Of a DNA stretch of 64,000 bases, positions 50,620 to 57,341 are shown piece by piece. The notes below the pieces were generated by a model. The model searched no databases and was not told the origin of the DNA. It was given only the letters and a program-made list of their open reading frames with translations. The first letter of the stretch is position 1. Each line of letters opens with the position of its first letter. Origin of the DNA: Pseudarcicella hirudinis (lineage in GTDB: Bacteria > Bacteroidota > Bacteroidia > Cytophagales > Spirosomataceae); the NCBI RefSeq assembly GCF_900115665.1, contig NZ_FOXH01000006.1:124001-188000 (forward strand). Reading direction: 5' to 3'. The translations under genes and the position numbers were made by a program.

Positions 50620-52830
50620 TTATAACTTAAATTTCAGGGCAAGGTTTACAATAGCACCTTCCTGCGGAGCCCAGATTGGATTAAACACCGGATTGGCATT
50701 CGTTCCGGAAACAACCTTTTCATAATCAGACTGTTTTACGTTCAGAACGTTTTCGGCATTCAGTACCAGACTTAAATGTTCTCCGAACTTACGCTCTACA
50801 GCTACGGCCCAAAAAGAATAATTGTTTACTTTTTGATTGTCATACAAATACTGATTTCCTACGAAACTGCTTTCCACACCAAATCTCCATTTCCCTTCAA
50901 TCGTGTATGCCAATGTAAGTGAAAACTTATCCTGCGGACTGAATGGCAGGTAAGCCGTTTCTCCGGTTCCTGCACGTTTGGCAATGGTATGGTTATAGCC
51001 TAAGTAAAACTCATATTCTTCATAAGTCATTCTCAGATAGGTGTCTGTACCATAAGACCTGATATCATAAGCTGCATTGCTCAGATAGGTTCTCGGGACA
51101 GAGGCACCCGGAGTGGCCTGAGCTATTACAGGATCGGTAATATTGGTGTAATAAAACGCCTGATCGATCTGAATATTAAGTTTTTCAGCAATTGTTACAG
51201 AATAAGCCACATCAATGTTACTGCCGACAGAATGTTCTGGTTTGATATCTGCACTTAAAGGAAGTAAATTCCAGTAGCTGACACTTGTTTCTTTATTGGC
51301 CGGTGTTTGATTTGCGAAGACGTTTGGATTTTTATAACCAGTTCCGACACTCCATCTGATCGTCCATTGCTGGCTTGGTTTAGTCATCAGGGAAATTCTT
51401 GGTAAAACAAAAGTCCCGAAAACATTATGATGATCAACCCGTAAACCTGTCTGCAATGAAACCTTTGGCGTAAACTGCCAGTCATCCTGAGCAAAAAAGC
51501 CTAATGTATTATAATTATAGCTGTTCAGCAAAGTGCTGTCTGTATTTGGTTTGCGGAAATCTTCAAGTGTATAATTCCCTCCAAAAACAAGCTTATGATT
51601 TCCTATTTCCAGATAATCTGAAATTTCTGTGTAAGAAGAAGTTTGATTTCCTTTAAAAAATTTAGAACCTTCCGTGAAATTTCTGTCAAAATAACTCACA
51701 GCTCCTTTTACTGTAAGGTCATGTCCTTTTCTGAAACCGTGTTTGAAATTATAATCAACCGTATGTCTTTGAAAATCAGTAGCACTTACAAAGTTCGGCC
51801 CGCTCACAACTTCATTGTTTACATCATTCACCCAGCCTCCGGCTCGTTTTTCTGTAATAAATGAATAGCCAACATTCACATGGTTGTTTTCCGAAATATC
51901 ATAAAAAAAACGTGGGTGAAACGAAAACTGCTTAATCAAGGGACTATCCGAAAAACCATCTGAATTTACGTCAACAGCCTGTTGATTCGTCCATCCTGCA
52001 AATAATGTCAAACCGGTTTTTCCATATTTCTGAGCATAATAAGCATTAAGGTTGGTTTCTTTCAGGTTACTTCTGTTCAGGACACCTGTAAACTCCGGAG
52101 TTGTGGAAGTAGGCGTTTTAGAAACAATATTAATCATCCCGCCGATTGCTCCGCCGCCGTATAGAGTAGAAACTGAACCTTTTACTACTTCAACCTGCTT
52201 TAAATCCAAAGGTGGAATCTGTAAAACCCCTAAATTACCCGAAAAACCTTCGAAAAGGGGGATCCCGTCTCTGAGTATCTGGGTGTATTTAGAATCAAGT
52301 CCCTGCATTCTTATGGCCTGATTCCCGTTGGTAGGAGAAGTTTTCTGGATATGAATGATAGAAATATCCCCCAGAATACTGGCCACATTTCCCGGAACAA
52401 CCGAGCTTTCTTCGTCCATGTCTTCCTGACCTAAAACTTCTACTTTTATGGGTAAATCCTCAATTCTGGAATTGGTTCTGGAAGCAGAGACTGTAATTTC
52501 TTCCAATGCTTCATGCGAAGCGGCCATACTTACTAGAAAAGGCTGTTTGCTATCAGGAAGCGGTAATTCAAGCTCAAATGACTGAGACTCGTATCCTACA
52601 AAAGAAGCCTCAAAGGACAGTTTCCCGGAAGGAAGGCTTTTGAATAAAGCAATCCCGCTGGCATCTGCGGAAGCACCGATTGACCCTTTACCTTTTACTC
52701 TTACCGTTGCACCGATTAAAGGTTCATGCGTCTGAGCATCTTCCAGTTTTATTTGTAAAGAGGTATTTTGTCCCCATACAGTTATCGAAGACAAGAGAAG
52801 AAGAATTAAATAAAAACTACTTTTTTTCAT
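50620..52830 (-). CDS. TonB-dependent outer-membrane receptor
   Basis: About 736 residues from the ATG at 52830 (MKKSSFYLILLLLSSITVWG), which gives a clean signal peptide; the longer frame to 52929 adds a non-signal stretch. An N-terminal CarboxypepD_reg domain (LEDAQTHEPLIGATVRVKG) is followed by the TonB box/plug (EEITVSASRTNSRIEDLPIK, GGAIGGMINIVSKTPTS) and a barrel ending in GAIVNLALKFKL. The overall form is that of siderophore/cobalamin/metal receptors, not SusC. An orphan histidine kinase lies upstream on the same strand and a BtuF-like protein beyond that, which hints at cobalamin or metal uptake. The substrate is unproven. Confidence 0.9.
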   Translation of the reverse strand: MKKSSFYLILLLLSSITVWGQNTSLQIKLEDAQTHEPLIGATVRVKGKGSIGASADASGIALFKSLPSGKLSFEASFVGYESQSFELELPLPDSKQPFLVSMAASHEALEEITVSASRTNSRIEDLPIKVEVLGQEDMDEESSVVPGNVASILGDISIIHIQKTSPTNGNQAIRMQGLDSKYTQILRDGIPLFEGFSGNLGVLQIPPLDLKQVEVVKGSVSTLYGGGAIGGMINIVSKTPTSTTPEFTGVLNRSNLKETNLNAYYAQKYGKTGLTLFAGWTNQQAVDVNSDGFSDSPLIKQFSFHPRFFYDISENNHVNVGYSFITEKRAGGWVNDVNNEVVSGPNFVSATDFQRHTVDYNFKHGFRKGHDLTVKGAVSYFDRNFTEGSKFFKGNQTSSYTEISDYLEIGNHKLVFGGNYTLEDFRKPNTDSTLLNSYNYNTLGFFAQDDWQFTPKVSLQTGLRVDHHNVFGTFVLPRISLMTKPSQQWTIRWSVGTGYKNPNVFANQTPANKETSVSYWNLLPLSADIKPEHSVGSNIDVAYSVTIAEKLNIQIDQAFYYTNITDPVIAQATPGASVPRTYLSNAAYDIRSYGTDTYLRMTYEEYEFYLGYNHTIAKRAGTGETAYLPFSPQDKFSLTLAYTIEGKWRFGVESSFVGNQYLYDNQKVNNYSFWAVAVERKFGEHLSLVLNAENVLNVKQSDYEKVVSGTNANPVFNPIWAPQEGAIVNLALKFKL

Positions 52831-52950
52831 TTGAGCAATTACATTTTTTAGTAAAACTATTATTGAAATTTGGAGAAAAACTGAAGTATCAGATCTTCCA
52901 CAGAATTCTTCAGAAAAAATCAGGAACAAGGAATTGCCATTACGCTGATT

Positions 52951-54219
52951 TTACCAGGAAACGGTAAAAATATGTTCAGCGTTAACAGCATCAAATTCAT
53001 AGCTGAGTTTCAGGTGATATGTTTCTGAAATCTGCCTGACAATCGCTAATCCAAGCCCGGTTGATTCATTATATTTAGGATGTTTGACAAATCTTGAAAA
53101 CAGGAGTTTTTCCGGGAAGGGGAGGGGTTCTCCGGTATTTTTGATTCTTAATGAGTTGTTTTCAACCTGACAAATTACTTTTCCTCCGGGATGATTGTAC
53201 CTGATAGCATTTTTTAACAAATTGCCGACGAGAATTTCGGCAAGATGAGGATTGATTTTCAGAAATTGCTCCGGCAAAATTTCCTGGATAACCTGAAGGT
53301 TTTTATGCTCCGAAAAATCCTCATAAAGCAAAAGAGTGTTTTCAACCAACTCGCTGATATTGAGATTGATCTGTTCTGAAAACTGGTTGTTTTCAATTTT
53401 GGTAAGCAGGAGCAGAGATTTATTTAACTGCGTCAGCCTGCGTAATGCTTCAGATGATTTCCGAATATGAAGAAGCTGTTTTTCAGGAAGATTCTGAACC
53501 TGCAGAAGGCTTTCTAATTCTGCTGAAATAATGGCAATCGGCGTCTGAATTTCATGAGAGGCATTTTCAGTAAACTGTTTTTGCAATAAGAATTGATTTC
53601 TTATGCTTTGGGTCATTTGCTGAAGTGTTTGGGCCAGTAATTTAAATTCTTCCGTATTTCCGGCTTCCAGGTCTTTCAATTCCTGTTGCTCAATCCTGTA
53701 ATTGCTTAACTGCCTGATGATTGCATGAAAAGGCTTCCATAATTGTCTGGATACCCATAATTCCACGAGAACAAGAATACCTGTTAAAATTAAAAAGCAT
53801 ACTACTACTGTTACCGAAAGCTTTCGGGCCATTTCTTCAAATTCATCATATCGTTGTCTGATGACGACAAGATAATTATGGTGATTGGTTTTAACAGTAG
53901 CTTTCAGCTGCCTGACGGGAACAGTTTTATGTCTTTTTCCTGGTTTTCCCTGAATCGTATCTTTTAGTGTCTGAGGAATATAAATATTGTCCGGAACAAT
54001 GGTAATACCCGGATTTTCATTCCAGTCTGTGAGCTGTATGCTTTCCGGATTGGTTTTCATAAGATTCTCTTCTACTTTCTTCAGATCGCTTTGCATCAGC
54101 TCATCTATTTCATGGATTATTTCCTTATGAATCAGCCAATAGAGTACGCCTGTGCCGATTAATGCAATGGGCAATGAAGCAAGAAAAAGATATAAAATAG
54201 TTTTCCGGAAAAGTTTCAT
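52951..54219 (-). CDS. Membrane sensor histidine kinase without adjacent regulator
   Basis: A 422-residue kinase. Two membrane segments (about 6-28 and 135-158) bracket a periplasmic sensor of about 105 residues. Next come a HAMP-like linker and HisKA with the phospho-His in FTENASHEIQTPIAIISAEL (about residue 222). HATPase_c has LAEILVGNLLKNAIRYNHPG and STGLGLAIVRQISETY. I find no response-regulator gene next to it, so it may pair with a regulator elsewhere. It lies 121 bp before the TonB receptor start, and the two may be co-transcribed. The sensor could respond to the receptor's substrate. Confidence 0.9.
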   Translation of the reverse strand: MKLFRKTILYLFLASLPIALIGTGVLYWLIHKEIIHEIDELMQSDLKKVEENLMKTNPESIQLTDWNENPGITIVPDNIYIPQTLKDTIQGKPGKRHKTVPVRQLKATVKTNHHNYLVVIRQRYDEFEEMARKLSVTVVVCFLILTGILVLVELWVSRQLWKPFHAIIRQLSNYRIEQQELKDLEAGNTEEFKLLAQTLQQMTQSIRNQFLLQKQFTENASHEIQTPIAIISAELESLLQVQNLPEKQLLHIRKSSEALRRLTQLNKSLLLLTKIENNQFSEQINLNISELVENTLLLYEDFSEHKNLQVIQEILPEQFLKINPHLAEILVGNLLKNAIRYNHPGGKVICQVENNSLRIKNTGEPLPFPEKLLFSRFVKHPKYNESTGLGLAIVRQISETYHLKLSYEFDAVNAEHIFTVSW

Positions 54220-54351
54220 AAAATCAGTACTTTAAGTACGCAATTTCGTGACAGATTCTGTAGAAAAGCTGTAGTAATTTCAAGAGATTTTATGGAAAAA
54301 AGAGATTTTTTGTCAGAATAAAATTTAAAAGGAGCATTCTATACAAATCCG

Positions 54352-55149
54352 TTAGTTCTTATGATGAAGGTTTTCAGATAAATTAAGAAGGTAGTCGGCC
54401 GCCGGTAAAAGTCTGCTCCCATACCAGCAAAACATTTCTCCGTCCACAAGACTTACCTGCATCTGAGGCAGAATGGATTGTAATTCGTCGGCATGAGATT
54501 GTTTGAACGGATAAGGTTCAGAAGAAAGAAAAACGTGCCTGCAGGCAGAAGCCTCAAGTTGTTGGAGGGTAACTTCAGGATAGCGTTCGAAAGTATTAAA
54601 AATATTTTCAAAACCGAAATGATTTAACATTTCATCAATAAATGTATTATTCCCGGCTGCCATGTATGGATTCTTCCAAATGAAATAAGCAGCTGGTATT
54701 TTTACTTCTCTTTGAGGAATCAGGGAAAACTTTTCTCTGATTTGCCGGGCAAGTAAGATAGCTTTATCAGGTTTCCGGACAATTTCTCCAACCATTTCAA
54801 TCATTTCACAGGCATCTTCAAGGGTATTGATATCACTTACCCAGACAGGTGCGATTCGTTCGAGTGCCTCGATTTGTTCCTTTACGTTTTCCTCTTTATT
54901 GGCAATAATTAAAGTTGGGTTAAGTGCGGCAACAGTCTCAATATTTACGTTTTTAGTACCTCCAACCTTAGGTTTGCTTCTCCTCCAGTTTTCAGGATGA
55001 ATGCAAAATTTTGTAATACCTTTTACTTCTTCATCAAGGCCTAAATCAAATAAAAGTTCTGTTTGAGAGGGAACCAATGAAACAATCCGGAGAGGCATTT
55101 GATCAGGTAATCTGATGATCCGGTTTAGCTGGTCTTTAAAAATTTTCAT
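54352..55149 (-). CDS. BtuF-like helical-backbone metal/cobalamin-binding protein
   Basis: A 265-residue periplasmic-binding-protein fold of the helical-backbone type: RIVSLVPSQTELLFDLGLDE (about 22-41), VGGTKNVNIETVAALNPTLI and FIDEMLNHFGFENIF. I see no signal peptide; the N-terminus is MKIFKDQLNRIIRLPDQMPL. It may be cytoplasmic, as some Bacteroidota BtuF-like proteins are, or the start is misplaced. It probably binds cobalamin or a metal chelate. It lies upstream of the histidine kinase and TonB receptor on the same strand. A degenerate iteron sits 15 bp before its ATG. Confidence 0.8.
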   Translation of the reverse strand: MKIFKDQLNRIIRLPDQMPLRIVSLVPSQTELLFDLGLDEEVKGITKFCIHPENWRRSKPKVGGTKNVNIETVAALNPTLIIANKEENVKEQIEALERIAPVWVSDINTLEDACEMIEMVGEIVRKPDKAILLARQIREKFSLIPQREVKIPAAYFIWKNPYMAAGNNTFIDEMLNHFGFENIFNTFERYPEVTLQQLEASACRHVFLSSEPYPFKQSHADELQSILPQMQVSLVDGEMFCWYGSRLLPAADYLLNLSENLHHKN

Positions 55150-55163
55150 GCCGCAAAAATAGT

Positions 55164-55182
55164 TAAAAAGAGTTTTATAGGG
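55164..55182 (-). repeat. Second stray iteron-like site, near the BtuF-like gene
   Basis: The minus strand matches the iteron consensus CCCTATAAAACTCGTTTTT at 17 of 19 positions; the changes are at the C of CTCG and at the last base. It lies 15-33 bp before the BtuF-like start and about 25.6 kb from the array. Confidence 0.55.
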
Positions 55183-55330
55183 TCATTGAAACAGAAACGG
55201 AGCAAAGGAAATTATTTAAGCGTGTAAGAAAGAGCGGATTAGAATCTGCCAAAATTAATTTTCCCTTAATATTTATGTAACACTGGATTAATGTTGGTTT
55301 GAGACCTTTACTGCGCCAAATTAGACCAAT

Positions 55331-55921
55331 ATGAATAAATACCTTCTTTCCCTTCTTTTATTGTTTTTTCTGTCAGGAATTTCAGGCGTGCTTATGGCGC
55401 AGTCCTCGAAGAGGATTATAACTCAGGTTACCTTGGATGGGGTGTATGTCAATGCAAAAGATTTTGAAAATCAGGTGCTTAGTTATACAAATGCCAGAAA
55501 AATGATTGCCTTTTATGACAAGGTAAAAGTGGTGCAGGATAGTGTTCTTATACTAAACGGGAAAAATGCCTACGGTTTCAGAAAGGATGGAAAAGACTGG
55601 AGGTTTTCTGAAGGAAAAGCATACGAAGTAATAAATAAAGAGGGTATTTTCATTTATAAGCTGGAGGTTAGCAATCAATCTACGGTTTCATTATATTATT
55701 TCAGTAAGGATGCAGCATCACCTTTGATCTTTCTTTCGAAACGAAATCTGAGAAAGCACTATGCTGATAACCCTTCCTTTCTTGCCATCCTGGATACCTT
55801 ACCCTGGAGGTTACATTTAGAAGATGCTGTTCCACCGTTTAATGAAGTCCGGGTTGCTGAAATGTACAATTATGTAAAAAGCCATCCTGATATGTTTTAC
55901 AGCGGGAAAAGCTCTTTTTGA
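55331..55921 (+). CDS. Secreted protein of unknown function
   Basis: A 196-residue protein with signal peptide MNKYLLSLLLLFFLSGISG. The mature part is beta-rich: QVTLDGVYVNAKDFENQVLS, then KNAYGFRKDGKDWRFSEGKA and IFIYKLEVSNQSTVSLYYFS. A C-terminal helical stretch contains AEMYNYVKSHPDMFYSG. I do not recognise a family. It lies upstream of the second peptide locus on the same strand, with a long gap after it, so it may or may not be related to that locus. The reading frame has good codon use and a clear signal, so it is a real gene. Confidence 0.75.
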   Translation: MNKYLLSLLLLFFLSGISGVLMAQSSKRIITQVTLDGVYVNAKDFENQVLSYTNARKMIAFYDKVKVVQDSVLILNGKNAYGFRKDGKDWRFSEGKAYEVINKEGIFIYKLEVSNQSTVSLYYFSKDAASPLIFLSKRNLRKHYADNPSFLAILDTLPWRLHLEDAVPPFNEVRVAEMYNYVKSHPDMFYSGKSSF

Positions 55922-56051
55922 ACCAGATTTAATTTGTTGATTATTAGTTAGTTATTGTTCATTTTTCCATTCGGTTTTTCTCCCGGATCTTCCCTTCTCA
56001 ATATAGCCTGCACATCGGTTGAATTTGCAGGATCATACTTATCAAAAGCTG

Positions 56052-56105
56052 GTTGGTGTATTTTTTTTTCATTTGCTTCGCTTCTGCTGCAAATTTGAAT
56101 CAGAA
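56052..56105 (+). promoter_or_regulatory. Repeated upstream element, copy 1
   Basis: Holds GTTGGTGTA, a pyrimidine, an eight-T run and, 37 bp after its first base, GCAAATTTGAATCAG. The same two blocks with the same 37-bp spacing occur at 57253 before hlyD. Both are 89-91 bp before an ATG. It is likely a promoter or leader element; it precedes the hlyD-like short ORF at 56143. Confidence 0.55.
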
Positions 56106-56142
56106 ACCTCTAAACAACATCATTAAATACGCTTTTGAAATC

Positions 56143-56439
56143 ATGAAAAAACAAGCCTTTTTTACCCCGGCAGAGATTGCCCCGGATAATGAAAAAAGCC
56201 CCGGACAGAAAGTTTCAGGCTCAGTATATCGGCATCCTGCTCAGGAAAGAAAGGCTTTTTTTATGATTTTAACGGGAATAGTTCTCCTTTTCAATTCGTG
56301 TCAATCAGTTATTGTTGATCCTTCTGATGACAGAAAGCCGTTTGAAAACGTCATCTCTATGCCTTTGAAATATGATAATTCTCAGGTTGTACAAGGGTTG
56401 AAAGATAGTAGCTCTATTGTTATAACAACCAGAAAATGA
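56143..56439 (+). CDS. Short ORF resembling the N-terminus of HlyD, with a lipobox-like site
   Basis: A 98-residue frame from the ATG at 56143. Its start MKKQAFFTPAEIAPDNEK aligns with the HlyD start MQNQLFPAEIIENTTE at 57342, and both are followed by KV and a hydrophobic segment. At DNA level CCCGGCAGARATT is shared. The upstream element is also duplicated. After the segment the ORF diverges: LLFNSCQSVIVDPSDDRKPF looks like a lipobox (Cys about 54). It may be a truncated, remodelled hlyD copy or a small lipoprotein starting at 56263 (MILTGIVLLFNSC). It is the first ORF in the second peptide locus. Confidence 0.5.
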   Translation: MKKQAFFTPAEIAPDNEKSPGQKVSGSVYRHPAQERKAFFMILTGIVLLFNSCQSVIVDPSDDRKPFENVISMPLKYDNSQVVQGLKDSSSIVITTRK

Positions 56440-56485
56440 CCATTTTAAACAATCAAAACAAATCTAAACTCTAATTTAACTTATC

Positions 56486-56665
56486 ATGAAAAAGAACAAA
56501 AACCAAAAGCTTGTGGTGGACAAACAATCTATCTCAAAACTTACGAACAATGAGGTTACCAATGTTGACGGAGGAAGAAATACCCTTGTTGATCCGATTA
56601 TTACAAAAACAATTATTCAATCTTGTTTTTGTCCGGTTCTGACTGTCATCCGTGACGTAGAATAA
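56486..56665 (+). CDS. Double-glycine lanthipeptide-like precursor with CFC core
   Basis: A 59-residue peptide. The leader KLVVDKQSISKLTNNEVTNVDGG is of the Bacteroidota GG type with a Leu-Thr/Ser-xx-Glu-Val pattern. The core starts RNTLVDPIITKTIIQSCFCPV and has four Thr, one Ser and two Cys, an arrangement that could form lanthionine rings if a LanB/LanC or LanM enzyme exists. No such enzyme is inside the window, but the locus is cut at the right end. A C39 exporter downstream fits cleavage after GG. Alternatively the core stays unmodified with a Cys-Phe-Cys disulfide. Translated by hand; too short for most automated calls. Confidence 0.75.
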   Translation: MKKNKNQKLVVDKQSISKLTNNEVTNVDGGRNTLVDPIITKTIIQSCFCPVLTVIRDVE

Positions 56666-56690
56666 AGATCATGGAAAGCCGTGTGATTGC

Positions 56691-56721
56691 CTTGTGGAGA
56701 GAGAACCCCTCTCTTCACAAG
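56691..56721 (+). terminator. Hairpin after the CFC precursor (attenuator-like)
   Basis: CTTGTGGAGAGAG at 56691-56703 pairs with CTCTCTTCACAAG at 56709-56721 with one wobble and a 5-base loop. No T-run follows. It could partly stop transcription, so the first precursor is made in excess over the genes behind it. Confidence 0.6.
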
Positions 56722-56841
56722 TTATCAAAGAAGCCTGGGACCCATTCCTGTAAAATCATTTCAATGTCTTCCATACACCTGAAGATGTTTCCGCTTCCCT
56801 GCGCATAATATTGAATTTCAAACCTTTAAACCATATAAAAG

Positions 56842-57021
56842 ATGAACATTTATTTTAAACCGGAAATGCTGACAGAATTGTCAGGAAATGAAATGTCCGG
56901 TATTGAAGGTGGATTAGCGCTTCCACGTCCGTTCCCGCTTCCTTATCCAACGCCATTCCCGTTTCCGAAACCATTTCCGCTTCCGGATCCGATGCCCTGG
57001 CCTTTACCGGATACGATATAG
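56842..57021 (+). CDS. Double-glycine precursor with an (X-Pro)15 core
   Basis: A 59-residue peptide. The leader (1-24) MNIYFKPEMLTELSGNEMSG ends in IEGG and matches the neighbouring CFC precursor's leader in pattern (L-S/T-x-x-E-M/V-x-x-I/V-E/D-GG). The core (25-59) begins LALPRPFPLPYPTPFPFP and has fifteen consecutive X-Pro dipeptides at residues 27-56. X is mostly Leu, Phe, Tyr, Trp or Met plus one each of Arg, Lys, Asp and Thr. It should form a polyproline-II rod with an aromatic face. It has no Cys or Ser and few modifiable residues, so it may be exported unmodified. A proline-rich antimicrobial or a structural/display peptide is possible. I recognise no named family. Confidence 0.8.
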   Translation: MNIYFKPEMLTELSGNEMSGIEGGLALPRPFPLPYPTPFPFPKPFPLPDPMPWPLPDTI

Positions 57022-57047
57022 ATTCAACCGCTAAATCAAAGATACTT

Positions 57048-57155
57048 ATGAACACACAACTGGAAACTACAGTCATTAGCGATGAAGAACTTGCCCTGGC
57101 AGAACTTACTCAGGAAGAAGAAGATACACTTCTTGGTTTTGTTTACTTCATCTGA
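57048..57155 (+). CDS. Small acidic leader-like peptide ending FVYFI
   Basis: A 35-residue ORF, 26 bp after the Pro-rich precursor: MNTQLETTVISDEELALAEL, then TQEEEDTLLGFVYFI. The first 28 residues are acidic and leader-like; the last five are hydrophobic and aromatic. There is no double glycine but a single LLG. It may be a third precursor, a signal peptide, or an accessory leader. A clear terminator follows at 57196-57226. The call rests on position and composition. Confidence 0.55.
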   Translation: MNTQLETTVISDEELALAELTQEEEDTLLGFVYFI

Positions 57156-57195
57156 ACAAATACCTCTGCGGCATCTCTGTCACCATATACAATGA

Positions 57196-57226
57196 GAACC
57201 CGGTAGGCTTTTGGTTTACCGGGTTC
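57196..57226 (+). terminator. Hairpin terminator of the precursor genes
   Basis: GAACCCGGTA at 57196-57205 pairs exactly with TACCGGGTTC at 57217-57226 around an 11-base loop. It is followed by ATGATTTTTG. It separates the three precursors from the exporter genes, so the two groups have different transcript levels. Confidence 0.85.
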
Positions 57227-57252
57227 ATGATTTTTGTACCTACGAAGGGCCT

Positions 57253-57306
57253 GTTGGTGTACTTTTTTTTAAAAATATGCCATAAAAAGGCAAGTTTGAA
57301 TAAGCA
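57253..57306 (+). promoter_or_regulatory. Repeated upstream element, copy 2 (hlyD promoter candidate)
   Basis: GTTGGTGTA, a pyrimidine and eight T, then 37 bp from the first base GCAAGTTTGAATAAG. It matches copy 1 at 56052 in both blocks and in spacing. It lies 89 bp before the HlyD ATG and directly after the terminator, so it is the natural start of the exporter transcript. Confidence 0.6.
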
Positions 57307-57341
57307 AAATTTATCAGGACAGAACGTAAAATTTCCCGACT

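Noticed and set aside
55943-56075. Minus-strand reading frame ending in a protein-like tail (contains AFDKYDPANSTD and RREDPGEKPNGK)
   Set aside because: The frame has no plausible start or signal upstream, and the region carries the plus-strand element shared with 57253. It may be a gene relic, but I cannot support it.
56671-56808. 45-codon plus ORF between the CFC and X-Pro precursors (starts MESRVIALWRENPSLHKLSK)
   Set aside because: It spans the hairpin at 56691-56721 and has no leader or domain features, so it is probably non-coding.
57155-57275. Minus-strand frame around the terminator that also reads KKVHQQALRRY
   Set aside because: It overlaps the end of a precursor gene and the perfect hairpin at 57196-57226, and is closed by a stop just upstream. 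Similarity to the frame at 55943 is explained by the shared DNA element.
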